A DNA stretch of 64,000 nt from an uncultured Pelagibacteraceae bacterium. GTDB lineage: Bacteria; Pseudomonadota; Alphaproteobacteria; Pelagibacterales; Pelagibacteraceae. A program made the position numbers and the translations under genes. Below the pieces are notes generated by a model, which was not told the DNA's origin, did not search any database, and saw nothing but the letters and a program-made list of their open reading frames with translations. Each line of letters starts with the position of its first letter. Within the stretch, counting starts at the first letter, position 1. The stretch is from positions 1 to 64,000 of the forward strand of contig CACFWD010000002.1 of the NCBI GenBank assembly GCA_902569975.1, written 5' to 3'. Below are positions 1-9,096 of the stretch, in pieces.

Positions 1-1029
1 GAAACTGCAGCCTCAATCATAACTGAAAATGAGCATGGAATACCTGTTATTTTATCAAACATTATATCCAACCAAGCTGATGTGCACAAAGAATTTGGTG
101 GTGTTGTCCCTGAGCTAGCAGCGAGAGCACATATAAATAAAATTGATTGGGTCGTTCAAAAAGCGATCGATAAAAGTGGTTTTCAAGCAGGAGAAATAGA
201 TGCTGTTGCATCTACAGCAGGTCCTGGATTGATTGTTTGTTTATCTGTTGGTTTAAGTTTTGGAAAATCATTCGCGTCAGCTATGAACATTCCTTTTATT
301 TCTGTAAATCATTTAGAAGGTCATGCCTTAAGTCCTAAATTAAATTCAAAATTGGATTATCCATATTTACTATTATTAATTTCAGGAGGACATTCTCAAT
401 ATCTATCAGTAGAAGGAATTGGAATTTATAAAAGACTAGGAACCACAATTGATGATGCTCTTGGGGAGGCCTTTGATAAAACAGCTAAATTATTAGGAGT
501 AGAATTTCCTGGTGGTCCACAAATTGAAATTTTAGCTGAAAACGGAGATCCAAACAAATATCAATTACCAAAACCAATTTTCAATAAAGGTGGATGCAAC
601 CTGTCCTTTGCAGGATTAAAAACTGCAATATTAAAAATTAGTAAAAATATTAAAAATGATCAGGATAAATTTGATATAGCTGCTTCTTTTCAAAAAACAA
701 TCTTGGATATTATGTACAAAAAAACTAAAAATGCTTTTAATGAATATGAAAAAAATAGAAAATTTGAAAATAAGATATTCGTTGTTGCTGGAGGTGTTGC
801 TGCAAATAAAAAAATAAGATCTATGCTCATAAATCTTTGTAATGAAAATAATTATAAACATATATTTCCTCCAATTAACCTGTGTGGAGATAATGCTGCT
901 ATGATTGCGATGGTAGGTCTCGAAAGATTTAAAATGAAGAAATTTAATAATTTAGATTATCCTGCTAAACCCAGGTGGCCATTAGATGAAAATGCTGTTT
1001 TTCTAAAAGGAGCAGGAGTTAAACTCTGA
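1..1029 (+). CDS. tsaD: tRNA threonylcarbamoyladenosine biosynthesis protein TsaD (5' partial)
   Basis: TsaD is the ASKHA-fold subunit that transfers the threonylcarbamoyl group from threonylcarbamoyl-AMP to A37 of ANN-decoding tRNAs, working with TsaB and TsaE. The frame is open from base 1 and begins ETAAS, the middle of the family's N-terminal ETSCDETAAS motif, so only about a dozen codons are missing. The ATG at 82 is internal and is not the start. Visible motifs are KEFGGVVPE, the metal-binding HxxxH in NHLEGHA, the nucleotide loop ISGGHSQ, and the C-terminal GGVAANKKIR and CGDNAAMIA. The stop overlaps the next ATG by one base (TGATG), so the EVE-domain gene is probably co-transcribed. 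A half-length TsaB partner is encoded at the other end of the window. Confidence 0.95.
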   Translation, partial: ETAASIITENEHGIPVILSNIISNQADVHKEFGGVVPELAARAHINKIDWVVQKAIDKSGFQAGEIDAVASTAGPGLIVCLSVGLSFGKSFASAMNIPFISVNHLEGHALSPKLNSKLDYPYLLLLISGGHSQYLSVEGIGIYKRLGTTIDDALGEAFDKTAKLLGVEFPGGPQIEILAENGDPNKYQLPKPIFNKGGCNLSFAGLKTAILKISKNIKNDQDKFDIAASFQKTILDIMYKKTKNAFNEYEKNRKFENKIFVVAGGVAANKKIRSMLINLCNENNYKHIFPPINLCGDNAAMIAMVGLERFKMKKFNNLDYPAKPRWPLDENAVFLKGAGVKL

Positions 1030-1442
1030 TGCATTACTGGTTAATGAAATCTGAGCCTAATGTTTGGTCCATTGATCAGCAAAAAAAAACTGGGTTGAAA
1101 GGTGCTCCGTGGGATGGGGTGAGAAATCATCAAGCTGCAAAAAATTTAAAATCCATGAAAAAAGGTGATCAATGCTTTTTTTATCATTCAAATATCGGCA
1201 AAGAAATTGTTGGCATTGTAGAGGTCATTAAAGAGGCTTATGCAGATAAAACTGATAAATCTGGTCGATTTGTAGCCGTAACGGTTAAATTTTTAAGAAA
1301 ACTTGATAGGCCAGTTTCTCTTAAGAATATTAAAAAAAACAAGGAACTAAGCCACTTATCATTGATAAAACAAAGTAGATTATCTGTTATGCCAATAGAC
1401 TCTAAAAGCTGGAAAATTCTAAATAAGATGAGTAAAATTTAA
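1029..1442 (+). CDS. EVE-domain protein (Thy28/YTH-like fold)
   Basis: This 137-residue protein is one EVE domain. It opens with HYWLMKSEP, continues with [13 protein letters not shown] and GDQCFFYHS, and has IVGIVEV in the middle, all typical of bacterial EVE proteins of about 130-155 residues. EVE domains belong to the PUA/YTH superfamily and are thought to bind modified bases in DNA or RNA. The substrate here is unknown. The start codon overlaps the tsaD stop by one base, which links it to a tRNA-modification gene and is compatible with a role around modified nucleic acids. That link is inference. Confidence 0.85.
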   Translation: MHYWLMKSEPNVWSIDQQKKTGLKGAPWDGVRNHQAAKNLKSMKKGDQCFFYHSNIGKEIVGIVEVIKEAYADKTDKSGRFVAVTVKFLRKLDRPVSLKNIKKNKELSHLSLIKQSRLSVMPIDSKSWKILNKMSKI

Positions 1443-1458
1443 TTATAAATTTAGTTAT

Positions 1459-3534
1459 ATGAAAAAGAAAAAGAAAAAGAAAAAATCTAAAATTAAAAGA
1501 AAGACGAAAAAGAGAAAATCAAAAAAATTAATAAAAAAAAAAGTAAGCAGATCTTCAAAAACAAAAAGCAAAAAAAAAGGCTTTAAATCAAAAAAAACGA
1601 CCGGAACAATTATAAAAACTAAGCCTGAATGGATCAAAGCTAGCTTAGTAAGTAAGTCTCAATATCAAAAAAACTACAATGACTCGATAAAGAATAATAA
1701 TAATTTTTGGAAAAAAGAGGGAAAAAGAATCACTTGGATAAAACCTTATAAAAAAATTAAAGATGTAAAGTATAGTGCTACAGATGTAAAAATAAAATGG
1801 TTCCAAGATGGAAGTTTAAACGCGTCAGCTAATTGTATTGATAGACATCTAAAAGATAAAAAAGAAAAAACAGCAATAATTTGGGTTGGGGATGATCCTA
1901 AAGATAGTCAAAAAATTTCCTATAAACAATTACATCAAAAAGTTTCTAAAGCTGCAAATGGTTTAAAAAAATTAGGTATTCAAAAGGGAGATCGAGTAAC
2001 AATTTACTTAACGATGATACCCGAACTTGCTATTTTAATGTTAGCTTGTGCAAGAATTGGTGCAATTCATTCAATAATTTTTGGAGGATTTTCAGCTGAC
2101 TCTATATCGGGTAGAGTAAATGATTGTGAGTCAGAATATATAATAACTGCTGATGAGGGAGTTAGAGGTGGAAAAACAATTCCTTTAAAATCTACTACTG
2201 ACGAGGCTTTGCTAAGTTGTCCTAATGTAAAAAAATGTATTGTAGTAAAAAGAACTGGAAATCAAATAAATTGGAATGCTAATAGAGATGTTTGGTATCA
2301 TGATCTAATAAAAGACGTTCCTTTGCACTGTGAACCAGAGGAAATGAATGCAGAAGACCCATTATTCATACTTTACACTTCGGGATCTACAGGAAAGCCT
2401 AAAGGAGTGCTACACACTACAGGCGGTTATATGGTTTATGCGTCTATGACTCACCAATATATTTTTAACTACAAACCTAGAGATATTTATTGGTGCACTG
2501 CTGATATAGGTTGGGTAACAGGTCATAGTTATATTATTTATGGTCCTCTCGCTAATGGTGCTACAACAATAATGTTTGAGGGAATTCCTAATTATCCTGA
2601 TAGCTCTAGATGGTGGCAAATAATAGATAAATATAAGGTTAACACATTTTATACTGCACCAACTGCTATAAGAGCTTTAATGAGAGAGGGAGATGCTCCA
2701 GTTAATAAAACTTCTAGAAAATCTCTAAAATTATTAGGGACTGTGGGTGAGCCAATAAATCCTGAGGCTTGGATGTGGTATTTTAAAACAGTTGGAAACT
2801 CTAGATGCCCTATTGTTGACACCTGGTGGCAAACTGAAACCGGTGGTATAATGATTGCTCCTCAAACAGGTGCTATTCCACTAAAACCAGGATCAGCAAC
2901 AAAACCTTTTTATGGAATTAAACCAGTTCTTGTGGACAAAAATGGAAAAGAAATAAGAGGACCTGGAGAAGGAAGATTATGCATATCGCAATCATGGCCA
3001 GGTCAAATGAGAACAGTTTATGGAGATCACCAAAGATTTATTGATACTTATTTTTCTCAATTCGAAGGAAAATATTTTACTGGAGACGGATGCAAAAGAG
3101 ATGAAGATGGCTATTATTGGATAACTGGAAGAGTTGACGATGTAATTATTGTGTCAGGTCATAATCTTGGCACTGCAGAAATAGAGAGTGCGTTTGTTGC
3201 ACACCCTAAAGTTGCTGAGGCAGCAGTAGTTGGTTACCCACATGACATAAAAGGAAATGGTTTATATTGTTATGTTACCTTAAATGCAGGTGAAAAAGAA
3301 ACAGGAGAATTAGAAAGGGATTTAAAACTTTGGGTAAGAAAGCAAATAGGACCTCTAGCAACACCTGACTTAATTCATTTTACACCTGGTCTACCAAAGA
3401 CTAGATCTGGAAAAATTATGAGAAGAATTTTGAGAAAAATAGCAGCCAATGAACACGGTCAACTAGGAGATACTACAACTTTAGCTGACCCAACTGTCGT
3501 TCAAAGTTTAGTTGATAATAGAAAGAATAATTAA
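1459..3534 (+). CDS. acs: Acetyl-CoA synthetase with a lysine-rich N-terminal tail
   Basis: AMP-forming acetyl-CoA synthetase converts acetate, ATP and CoA to acetyl-CoA. The adenylate-forming motifs are in order: [11 protein letters not shown] near residue 306, [10 protein letters not shown] near 454, YFTGDG near 545, and [11 protein letters not shown], whose K652 is the catalytic lysine that is reversibly acetylated in this family. The Acs homology starts only around residue 55 ([11 protein letters not shown]...). Before it is a tail of about 48 residues that is mostly Lys/Arg/Ser, encoded by a purine-rich AAAAAG-type repeat. No ATG, GTG or TTG lies between the tail and the homologous part, so the ATG at 1459 is the only plausible start. 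The symporter pair further downstream fits acetate scavenging. Confidence 0.95.
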   Translation: MKKKKKKKKSKIKRKTKKRKSKKLIKKKVSRSSKTKSKKKGFKSKKTTGTIIKTKPEWIKASLVSKSQYQKNYNDSIKNNNNFWKKEGKRITWIKPYKKIKDVKYSATDVKIKWFQDGSLNASANCIDRHLKDKKEKTAIIWVGDDPKDSQKISYKQLHQKVSKAANGLKKLGIQKGDRVTIYLTMIPELAILMLACARIGAIHSIIFGGFSADSISGRVNDCESEYIITADEGVRGGKTIPLKSTTDEALLSCPNVKKCIVVKRTGNQINWNANRDVWYHDLIKDVPLHCEPEEMNAEDPLFILYTSGSTGKPKGVLHTTGGYMVYASMTHQYIFNYKPRDIYWCTADIGWVTGHSYIIYGPLANGATTIMFEGIPNYPDSSRWWQIIDKYKVNTFYTAPTAIRALMREGDAPVNKTSRKSLKLLGTVGEPINPEAWMWYFKTVGNSRCPIVDTWWQTETGGIMIAPQTGAIPLKPGSATKPFYGIKPVLVDKNGKEIRGPGEGRLCISQSWPGQMRTVYGDHQRFIDTYFSQFEGKYFTGDGCKRDEDGYYWITGRVDDVIIVSGHNLGTAEIESAFVAHPKVAEAAVVGYPHDIKGNGLYCYVTLNAGEKETGELERDLKLWVRKQIGPLATPDLIHFTPGLPKTRSGKIMRRILRKIAANEHGQLGDTTTLADPTVVQSLVDNRKNN

Positions 3535-4154
3535 AACTGAATTCTATCTTGAAATTCTTTTTTAATTATATCCCACTTTAAAATAACAGAGTTCAAAACG
3601 ATTTTTCTGTCTAAAGTCTTTAATTCATTAGCCACTGGTGCCCATTCATACAATGCTAGTGCACTTGAATTAAATGGTAAATCTTTATAATAATTTTCTA
3701 AATTAATAGATTGAAATCTCTCATAAAATTTTTTTTTAGCATTATCAATTATTTCGACTGGCATATTATTAGTAGTCTCATCATCTAAAATGTTTAAAAA
3801 AATTTCTTGTGCTTTAGCCGTTTCTTGAAAGTTGGAATTTACTTTTAAATATGAAAATATAAAAAAAGTTAAATCTTGAAGTGCAACAGAATAAATATTC
3901 CATTTAGCTAGATTAACAGATTTCATAAACTCATCATTCTCAAAATGAAGAACATATCTTGTGCCCATTCTAGTTTTTAGATAGCTATAAAGAGTTACTT
4001 GTGATACCCAAGCCGACTTTGATTGAATAAAATCTTCTAAATCATTTAAGTTCGTAATTTTTTTTTTAGGAATAAAAGCCTTGAACAGTGAGAAAAAATA
4101 AACTTTGAAGTCATTTAAAGAAAGGTCCCTCCAAGTAAATTTTTTTTTTGTCAT
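3531..4154 (-). CDS. Conserved uncharacterised protein with [10 protein letters not shown] motif
   Basis: I cannot name a function for this soluble-looking 207-residue protein. It has no signal peptide and no clear membrane segment. The most distinctive stretch is [18 protein letters not shown] around residues 54-71, followed by an aromatic, Leu/Phe-rich helix region and a C-terminal [14 protein letters not shown] recall similar uncharacterised proteins in other alphaproteobacteria carrying the same TRMGTRY signature, but could not verify this. It is convergent with acs (4 bp overlap of the 3' ends) and divergent from the DUF4212/symporter pair, with a 122 bp gap that must hold both promoters. 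Confidence 0.7.
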   Translation of the reverse strand: MTKKKFTWRDLSLNDFKVYFFSLFKAFIPKKKITNLNDLEDFIQSKSAWVSQVTLYSYLKTRMGTRYVLHFENDEFMKSVNLAKWNIYSVALQDLTFFIFSYLKVNSNFQETAKAQEIFLNILDDETTNNMPVEIIDNAKKKFYERFQSINLENYYKDLPFNSSALALYEWAPVANELKTLDRKIVLNSVILKWDIIKKEFQDRIQF

Positions 4155-4276
4155 AAAATTCTATTTTTAGTGGAAAATATGGAAAAAACTAACCTAAATA
4201 GTACAATTTTTACACTTTTAATCTATCTCAGAATGGTTATGGTTTTGCCAGTTATAACTAAAAGAGAGAGGTATAC

Positions 4277-4537
4277 ATGGCAAAAAATGCACAACACTGG
4301 GAAAAGACCAAGGGTTTGCTAATTATTACGTTAGTACTTTGGGCTATATTCTCAATGGGTATATTCCTTTTTGGCGCTGAAATGAACACTGTTACTGGTC
4401 CTTTTGGATATCCATTAACTTATTGGTTCACATGTCAGGGTTCTCTTGGCTTCTTTGTAATCCTTATATTTTGGTTTGCAGGCAGACAAGAAAAAATTGA
4501 TGAAGAGTTCGGCTTCAGTGAAAAGGGAGATAATTAA
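4277..4537 (+). CDS. DUF4212 small subunit of sodium:solute symporter
   Basis: This 86-residue membrane protein has two hydrophobic helices (about residues 13-33 and 47-67) and a charged C-terminus. It matches the DUF4212 family, small proteins that always precede a particular subgroup of SSS transporters. The motifs HWEKTKGLL and GFPLTYWFTCQGS-like residues (FGYPLTYWFTCQGS here) are typical. A purine-rich ribosome site (AGAGAGAGG) lies just upstream of the ATG. Its stop codon overlaps the transporter ATG by one base (TAATG), so the two are translationally coupled and probably form one complex. Confidence 0.9.
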   Translation: MAKNAQHWEKTKGLLIITLVLWAIFSMGIFLFGAEMNTVTGPFGYPLTYWFTCQGSLGFFVILIFWFAGRQEKIDEEFGFSEKGDN

Positions 4538-6348
4538 TGATTAAAGGTAATTTTATAGACAATTTGCCTAAAATTTATGGAATCTATACTGGAGGATTCA
4601 TAGCTTTCATAATTATTATGGCAATAGGTGAGCAGATGGGTATGACTGCAAAAGCAATAGGAATTGCATTTGTCGGTTTTACAATATTCATCTACGCACT
4701 AATTGGTTGGCTATCTAGAACAGCTCAAGCAAGTAACTATTACGTAGCTGGAAGATCAGTTCCAACTGTATTCAACGGAATGGCCACAGCGGCTGACTGG
4801 ATGTCAGGTGCTTCATTCGTTGCAATGGCAGGAGGAATTTACTTCAAAGGTTACGGATATATGGCTTTGCTTGTGGGTTGGACAGGTGGTTACGTGTTAG
4901 TCGCAACTCTATTAGCACCATACCTTAGAAAATTTGGCTGTTACACAGTTCCAGATTTCGTTGGTACAAGATACGGTGGTAATACAGCAAGATTAATGGC
5001 GGTAATAGTTTTAACTGTTGCTTCATTTACTTATGTGACTGCTCAGATAAATGCTACAGGTACCATCGCATCTGTTGCACTTGATATCCCATTCCAATAT
5101 GCAGTTTATGTTGGATTAGTTAGTATCTTACTATGTTCAATGCTAGGAGGTATGAGAGGGGTAACTTGGACACAGGTTGCACAATATATTGTACTAATTA
5201 TTGCTTACTTACTTCCAGTATTCTGGATCAGTAATAATATTGGTGCGGGCTTCTTCCCACACTTCATGTTAGCTGACGAAGTAGCAAGAATTGGTGAATT
5301 AGAACAACAGTTTGGTTTTGTAAAAAACTCTGCTGAAGATCTAAAACTTGTACCTAAAGGGTTAGCAGGTATTACAAAGGCTCACTCTGAAGTGAACGCA
5401 ACACCTTGGGCTTTCATCTCATTAGCACTAGCTATGATGATGGGAACAGCTTCATTACCACACGTAATGATGAGGTTCTTTACTACTCCAAGTGTAAAAG
5501 CAGCTAGAAAATCAGTAGGTTGGTCAGTATTCTTTATCTTCCTACTTTATTCTTCTGCGCCAATGCTTGCGACACTTTCTAAACTAGCTTTAATTGATCC
5601 TAACTTACCAACAGGTATTATTGGTAAATCAATTGCTGAAGTTCAAGCGATCGACTGGTACCAAAACTGGAACCAAGCTAATCTGATGTTTGTTAGTGAC
5701 TTTAACGGCAATGGAACTGTTGAATTAAACGAGTTCTTCATGGCTGGTAAAGCTGTAGTATTAGCAACACCAGAGGTAGCAGGATTACCTTATGTAATAT
5801 CAGGTCTAGTAGCTGCTGGAGGTATGGCTGCTGCCATGTCAACTGCAGATGGTTTGATTCTAGCAATCGCTAATGCAATCTCGCACGACGTTTATTATAA
5901 AATGATAGACCCGAAAGCAGAGACTGCAAAAAGACTATTAGTTGCAAGGGTGTTACTTGTGATTATTGGTTTTGCTGGTGCAACTATTGCAGCAATGGAG
6001 ATCCAGGGTATCTTAGGTTCAGTAATATGGGCTTTTGACTTTGCGATGTCTGGTTTGTTCTGGCCACTAGTACTTGGTGTATGGTGGAAGAGAGCTAATA
6101 AAGAAGGTGCTATAGCTGGTATGGTCTTAGGATTAGTTTCTGGTTTTGCGTATCTAATTTGGGTACGTAGTGGTGGAAGCGGATTCTTAGGAATTACTCA
6201 GTTGACTTTTGGTATCTTCGGATCAACTGTGAGTTTAGTAGCTATGGTTGTTGTAAGTTTGATGACTTCAGAGCCAAGCAGCTCAACTCAAAAAATGGTT
6301 GATGAAGCTAGAGTACCTGCGGGTCAACAAGTAATAAGCCAAAGATAA
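4537..6348 (+). CDS. Sodium:solute symporter (SSS family, ActP-like) with EF-hand-like loop
   Basis: This 603-residue polytopic inner-membrane protein of the solute:sodium symporter family belongs to the subgroup paired with DUF4212 proteins. SSS signatures include YYVAGRSVPTVFNGMATAADWMSGASF near residues 68-94 and GGMAAAMSTADGLIL in the middle. The acs gene next door suggests acetate or a related short acid as substrate, but the DUF4212 subgroup is not experimentally tied to acetate as far as I know. Unusually, residues 388-399 (DFNGNGTVELNE, bases 5698-5733) fit the 12-residue EF-hand calcium loop at positions 1, 3, 5, 6, 8, 9 and 12. A clear hairpin terminator follows the gene. Confidence 0.9.
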   Translation: MIKGNFIDNLPKIYGIYTGGFIAFIIIMAIGEQMGMTAKAIGIAFVGFTIFIYALIGWLSRTAQASNYYVAGRSVPTVFNGMATAADWMSGASFVAMAGGIYFKGYGYMALLVGWTGGYVLVATLLAPYLRKFGCYTVPDFVGTRYGGNTARLMAVIVLTVASFTYVTAQINATGTIASVALDIPFQYAVYVGLVSILLCSMLGGMRGVTWTQVAQYIVLIIAYLLPVFWISNNIGAGFFPHFMLADEVARIGELEQQFGFVKNSAEDLKLVPKGLAGITKAHSEVNATPWAFISLALAMMMGTASLPHVMMRFFTTPSVKAARKSVGWSVFFIFLLYSSAPMLATLSKLALIDPNLPTGIIGKSIAEVQAIDWYQNWNQANLMFVSDFNGNGTVELNEFFMAGKAVVLATPEVAGLPYVISGLVAAGGMAAAMSTADGLILAIANAISHDVYYKMIDPKAETAKRLLVARVLLVIIGFAGATIAAMEIQGILGSVIWAFDFAMSGLFWPLVLGVWWKRANKEGAIAGMVLGLVSGFAYLIWVRSGGSGFLGITQLTFGIFGSTVSLVAMVVVSLMTSEPSSSTQKMVDEARVPAGQQVISQR

Positions 6349-6361
6349 AAATCTTTAATAT

Positions 6362-6392
6362 AGGGGCGATTAATTTCGCCCCTTTAACTTCT
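6362..6392 (+). terminator. Rho-independent terminator after the symporter gene
   Basis: A perfect 8 bp stem AGGGGCGA / TCGCCCCT (6362-6369 and 6376-6383) encloses a 6 nt loop and is followed by a T-rich stretch. It is one of the few G+C-rich segments in the window and lies 14 bases after the symporter stop codon. Confidence 0.9.
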
Positions 6393-6418
6393 TTTTATTA
6401 TCAAATATAAATCAATAC

Positions 6419-6775
6419 ATGTCTGCGAATTTTCATCCATTAGTTTATATAATTGACTATATTCTTGGAATTGTAATGTGGACATTAGTTGGAAGAGTTG
6501 CAATGAATATATTTCAAAGAGAAGACTCTCAATTTTTTTTTATGAGAGTTTTTGTTAGATTTACAAATCCGCTACTAAAAATCTTTAAACCTTTAACGCC
6601 ATCCTTCATTATTCAGCCGCTTGTACCACTTTATGTTGCTTGGTTCTTTTTTATGATAAGATTCTATTTAATGCCATTTATACTGGGATACTCTGTTATG
6701 GGAATGCTTTCATTTCCACTTGAAAGTGAGATATCAAGACAAATATATCAATTTTATAATTCAATAAAGTTTTAA
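6419..6775 (+). CDS. Small membrane protein, YggT-like
   Basis: This 118-residue protein has hydrophobic segments near residues 8-28, 62-82 and 85-100 and a central FVRFTNPLLKIFKPLTPSFI segment. The layout of helix, proline-rich amphipathic loop and second helix pair resembles the YggT family of small inner-membrane proteins, but the match is by eye and weak. It starts after the terminator of the symporter operon and is followed 28 bases later by rpe, so it may share a promoter with rpe. Function unknown. Confidence 0.65.
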   Translation: MSANFHPLVYIIDYILGIVMWTLVGRVAMNIFQREDSQFFFMRVFVRFTNPLLKIFKPLTPSFIIQPLVPLYVAWFFFMIRFYLMPFILGYSVMGMLSFPLESEISRQIYQFYNSIKF

Positions 6776-6803
6776 AAATTGATAATAATTGTTTTAGTAT
6801 CCA

Positions 6804-7463
6804 ATGAAAAAAATACAAATTTCACCATCAATTTTATCTGCTGATTTCAGTCAGCTTGGTTCAGAAATAAAAAGACTTGAGGAAGCAGGAGCTGATTTAA
6901 TTCATGTTGATGTAATGGATGGTCACTTTGTTCCAAATTTAACAATAGGACCACCAGTAATTAAATCATTAAAAAAACATAGTTCTTTAAAATTTGATGT
7001 ACATTTAATGATTACACCAGTTCATAACTATATAGAAGCTTACTCTGACGCTGGTGCAGATATTATTACTATTCATCCAGAAGCAACCGAAGACTTGACG
7101 GCTTCTATTTTAAAAATTAAAGATCTGGGTAAAAAGGTAGGTGTCTCCTTAAATCCAGAGACAAAAGTTAATGTTATTAAGCAACATTTAAATCAAATTG
7201 ATTTGGTGTTAATTATGAGTGTAAATCCTGGTTTTGGTGGTCAGAAGTTTATGCCAGAAGTTTTAAATAAAATTAAGGAACTTAAAAATATTCAAAAAGA
7301 GAAAAATATAGACTTTGATATTGAAATTGATGGTGGAATTAACTTTGAAAATTCCAAAATTGTAATCGAAGCAGGTGCAAATATTTTAGTCTCGGGAACT
7401 ACAATATTCAAAAGTAATAATGGAGACATAAAAAAAAATATTGATTTATTAAAATCAAGATAA
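6804..7463 (+). CDS. rpe: Ribulose-phosphate 3-epimerase
   Basis: Rpe interconverts D-ribulose 5-phosphate and D-xylulose 5-phosphate in the non-oxidative pentose phosphate pathway. The 219-residue TIM barrel has the full set of family signatures: ISPSILSADFSQLG at the start, HVDVMDGHFVPNLTIGPPV with the metal-ligand His and Asp, FDVHLMI, VNPGFGGQKF and the phosphate-binding EIDGGIN followed by GANILVSGT. Length is normal. Only 4 bases separate it from the heparinase-like gene, indicating one transcript. Confidence 0.96.
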   Translation: MKKIQISPSILSADFSQLGSEIKRLEEAGADLIHVDVMDGHFVPNLTIGPPVIKSLKKHSSLKFDVHLMITPVHNYIEAYSDAGADIITIHPEATEDLTASILKIKDLGKKVGVSLNPETKVNVIKQHLNQIDLVLIMSVNPGFGGQKFMPEVLNKIKELKNIQKEKNIDFDIEIDGGINFENSKIVIEAGANILVSGTTIFKSNNGDIKKNIDLLKSR

Positions 7464-7467
7464 CTGA

Positions 7468-9096
7468 ATGATTTTAAGAAATCCTTTAATTTCCATAAAT
7501 CAATTCTTGGAAAAGATAAGAAATCAAATTAGAAACATTTATTTAAATTCTAATTTTTATGAAAAAAAAATCTCTAAAATTTATAATAAAGAATTAATTT
7601 ATAAACCAAGTCCTCATTTACTCTCATCTTTAATTAAATATCAAACACAAAAAATAAATATTAATGATATTGCCACTGAGAATTTATGGGAAAATGAAAA
7701 TATTAATACTAAAAACTTTAAAAGACTTAATAATTTTTATTGGTTTTTTTCACTCGATTTAAAATCCTCAAAAAAAAATACACAAAAAATTTTATTAGAC
7801 TGGATTGATAAAAATTATAAATATAATTCGAAAAGCTGGGAATTCGATCTTACATCAAAAAGAATTATAGCTTGGTTATCTAATCATATTTTAACATTAG
7901 ACAATAGTGACAAAGATTACATAAATACATTTAATAAAATGATACATAAACAAACTAATCACCTAATAAATGAAATTAATAATTCAAAAAAAATTGATAA
8001 TAGAATAATAGGTTGCGCTGCAATTGTTTTAGTTGGTTTAACTTACAAAGATGAAAAAAATTATCTTCCGTATGGATTAAGCTTATTAAAAAAAATAACT
8101 AATTTAGCATTAGACAATAGCGGATTTACAAGATCTAGAAGTATTAAACAATTAATATTTTACTTAAAATATTTCATTTTAATAAGAGAATGGTTTAAGG
8201 AAGCGCAAAATGAAGTTCCAGATTTTATTAATGAGACAATATTTTATTTAGGTCGAGGCTACTCTTTCATATGGCAAAATATCAATTCTGACATTCTAAT
8301 GAATGGAAATAACACTTCTAACAACTTAGAATTTGATCAATATTTAAAGAGATGTGGCTATAAATTTAAAAATGAGAATAACGAGTTTGGAGGATATGCA
8401 ATATTACGTGATAAAAAAGTATCTATTGTAATGGACGTAGGAGACTCTCCATCTTCTAAATTTTCTGCAGAATACCAGTCTGGTTCACTTTCGTTTGAAA
8501 TAATATCAAACGGAAAAAAATTAATTAGTAACTGCGGTTTCTACGAAGGAAATAACGAAAAATTAATTAAATTATCAAAATCAAGCGCAACACATAATAC
8601 TTTAATTATTGATGAAAATTCATCATGCAAATTTAAAAAGTTTAATAAAAATTATTTAATAAGTGATGGATTAAAGGTTCTTAAAAAAAATATTATTTTT
8701 GAAAAAAATTATTGGAAACTAAGTGCCTCTCATGATGGATATGCAAAAGAATACAATGCAATTCATGAGAGAGAAATTGAATATTATCCTGAACAATTTA
8801 AATTTATTGGAAAAGATAAAATTCTGATAAAAAAATCTAATTCAAATATCAAATTTGATATAAGATTCCATTTAGAACCAAATATAAAATTAATGAAAAC
8901 TCAGGATAATAATGCAATTCTAATTGAGCTAGAGGATGAAGGATGGAAATTTACTTGTGATAACTTCAACATTAACATTGATAATGGACTATATTTCGGT
9001 AATAAAAATTCTTATACACAAAACCAGAATATTTTCATTTCAGGTATAACTAATGGTATGAGTGATAATATTATTTGGCAATTAAATAAAATTTAA
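7468..9096 (+). CDS. Heparinase II/III family protein
   Basis: This 542-residue protein has an alpha-helical N-terminal half (about 1-290) and a beta-rich C-terminal half that resembles the heparinase II/III C-terminal domain: GGYAILRDKKVSIVMDVG, then SGSLSFEIISNGKKLISNCGF and SATHNTLIIDE. Alphaproteobacteria often carry such a protein immediately before purH, as here, with no host polysaccharide use implied. The true substrate is unknown and may be a cell-envelope or exopolymer glycan. There is no obvious signal peptide. The stop overlaps the purH start by one base. Confidence 0.85.
   Translation: MILRNPLISINQFLEKIRNQIRNIYLNSNFYEKKISKIYNKELIYKPSPHLLSSLIKYQTQKININDIATENLWENENINTKNFKRLNNFYWFFSLDLKSSKKNTQKILLDWIDKNYKYNSKSWEFDLTSKRIIAWLSNHILTLDNSDKDYINTFNKMIHKQTNHLINEINNSKKIDNRIIGCAAIVLVGLTYKDEKNYLPYGLSLLKKITNLALDNSGFTRSRSIKQLIFYLKYFILIREWFKEAQNEVPDFINETIFYLGRGYSFIWQNINSDILMNGNNTSNNLEFDQYLKRCGYKFKNENNEFGGYAILRDKKVSIVMDVGDSPSSKFSAEYQSGSLSFEIISNGKKLISNCGFYEGNNEKLIKLSKSSATHNTLIIDENSSCKFKKFNKNYLISDGLKVLKKNIIFEKNYWKLSASHDGYAKEYNAIHEREIEYYPEQFKFIGKDKILIKKSNSNIKFDIRFHLEPNIKLMKTQDNNAILIELEDEGWKFTCDNFNINIDNGLYFGNKNSYTQNQNIFISGITNGMSDNIIWQLNKI

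Noticed and set aside
1455..1637. Minus-strand frame rich in Phe opposite the start of acs
   Set aside because: It is the complement of the lysine-rich AAAAAG repeat and has no protein-like composition, ribosome site or neighbours that support it.
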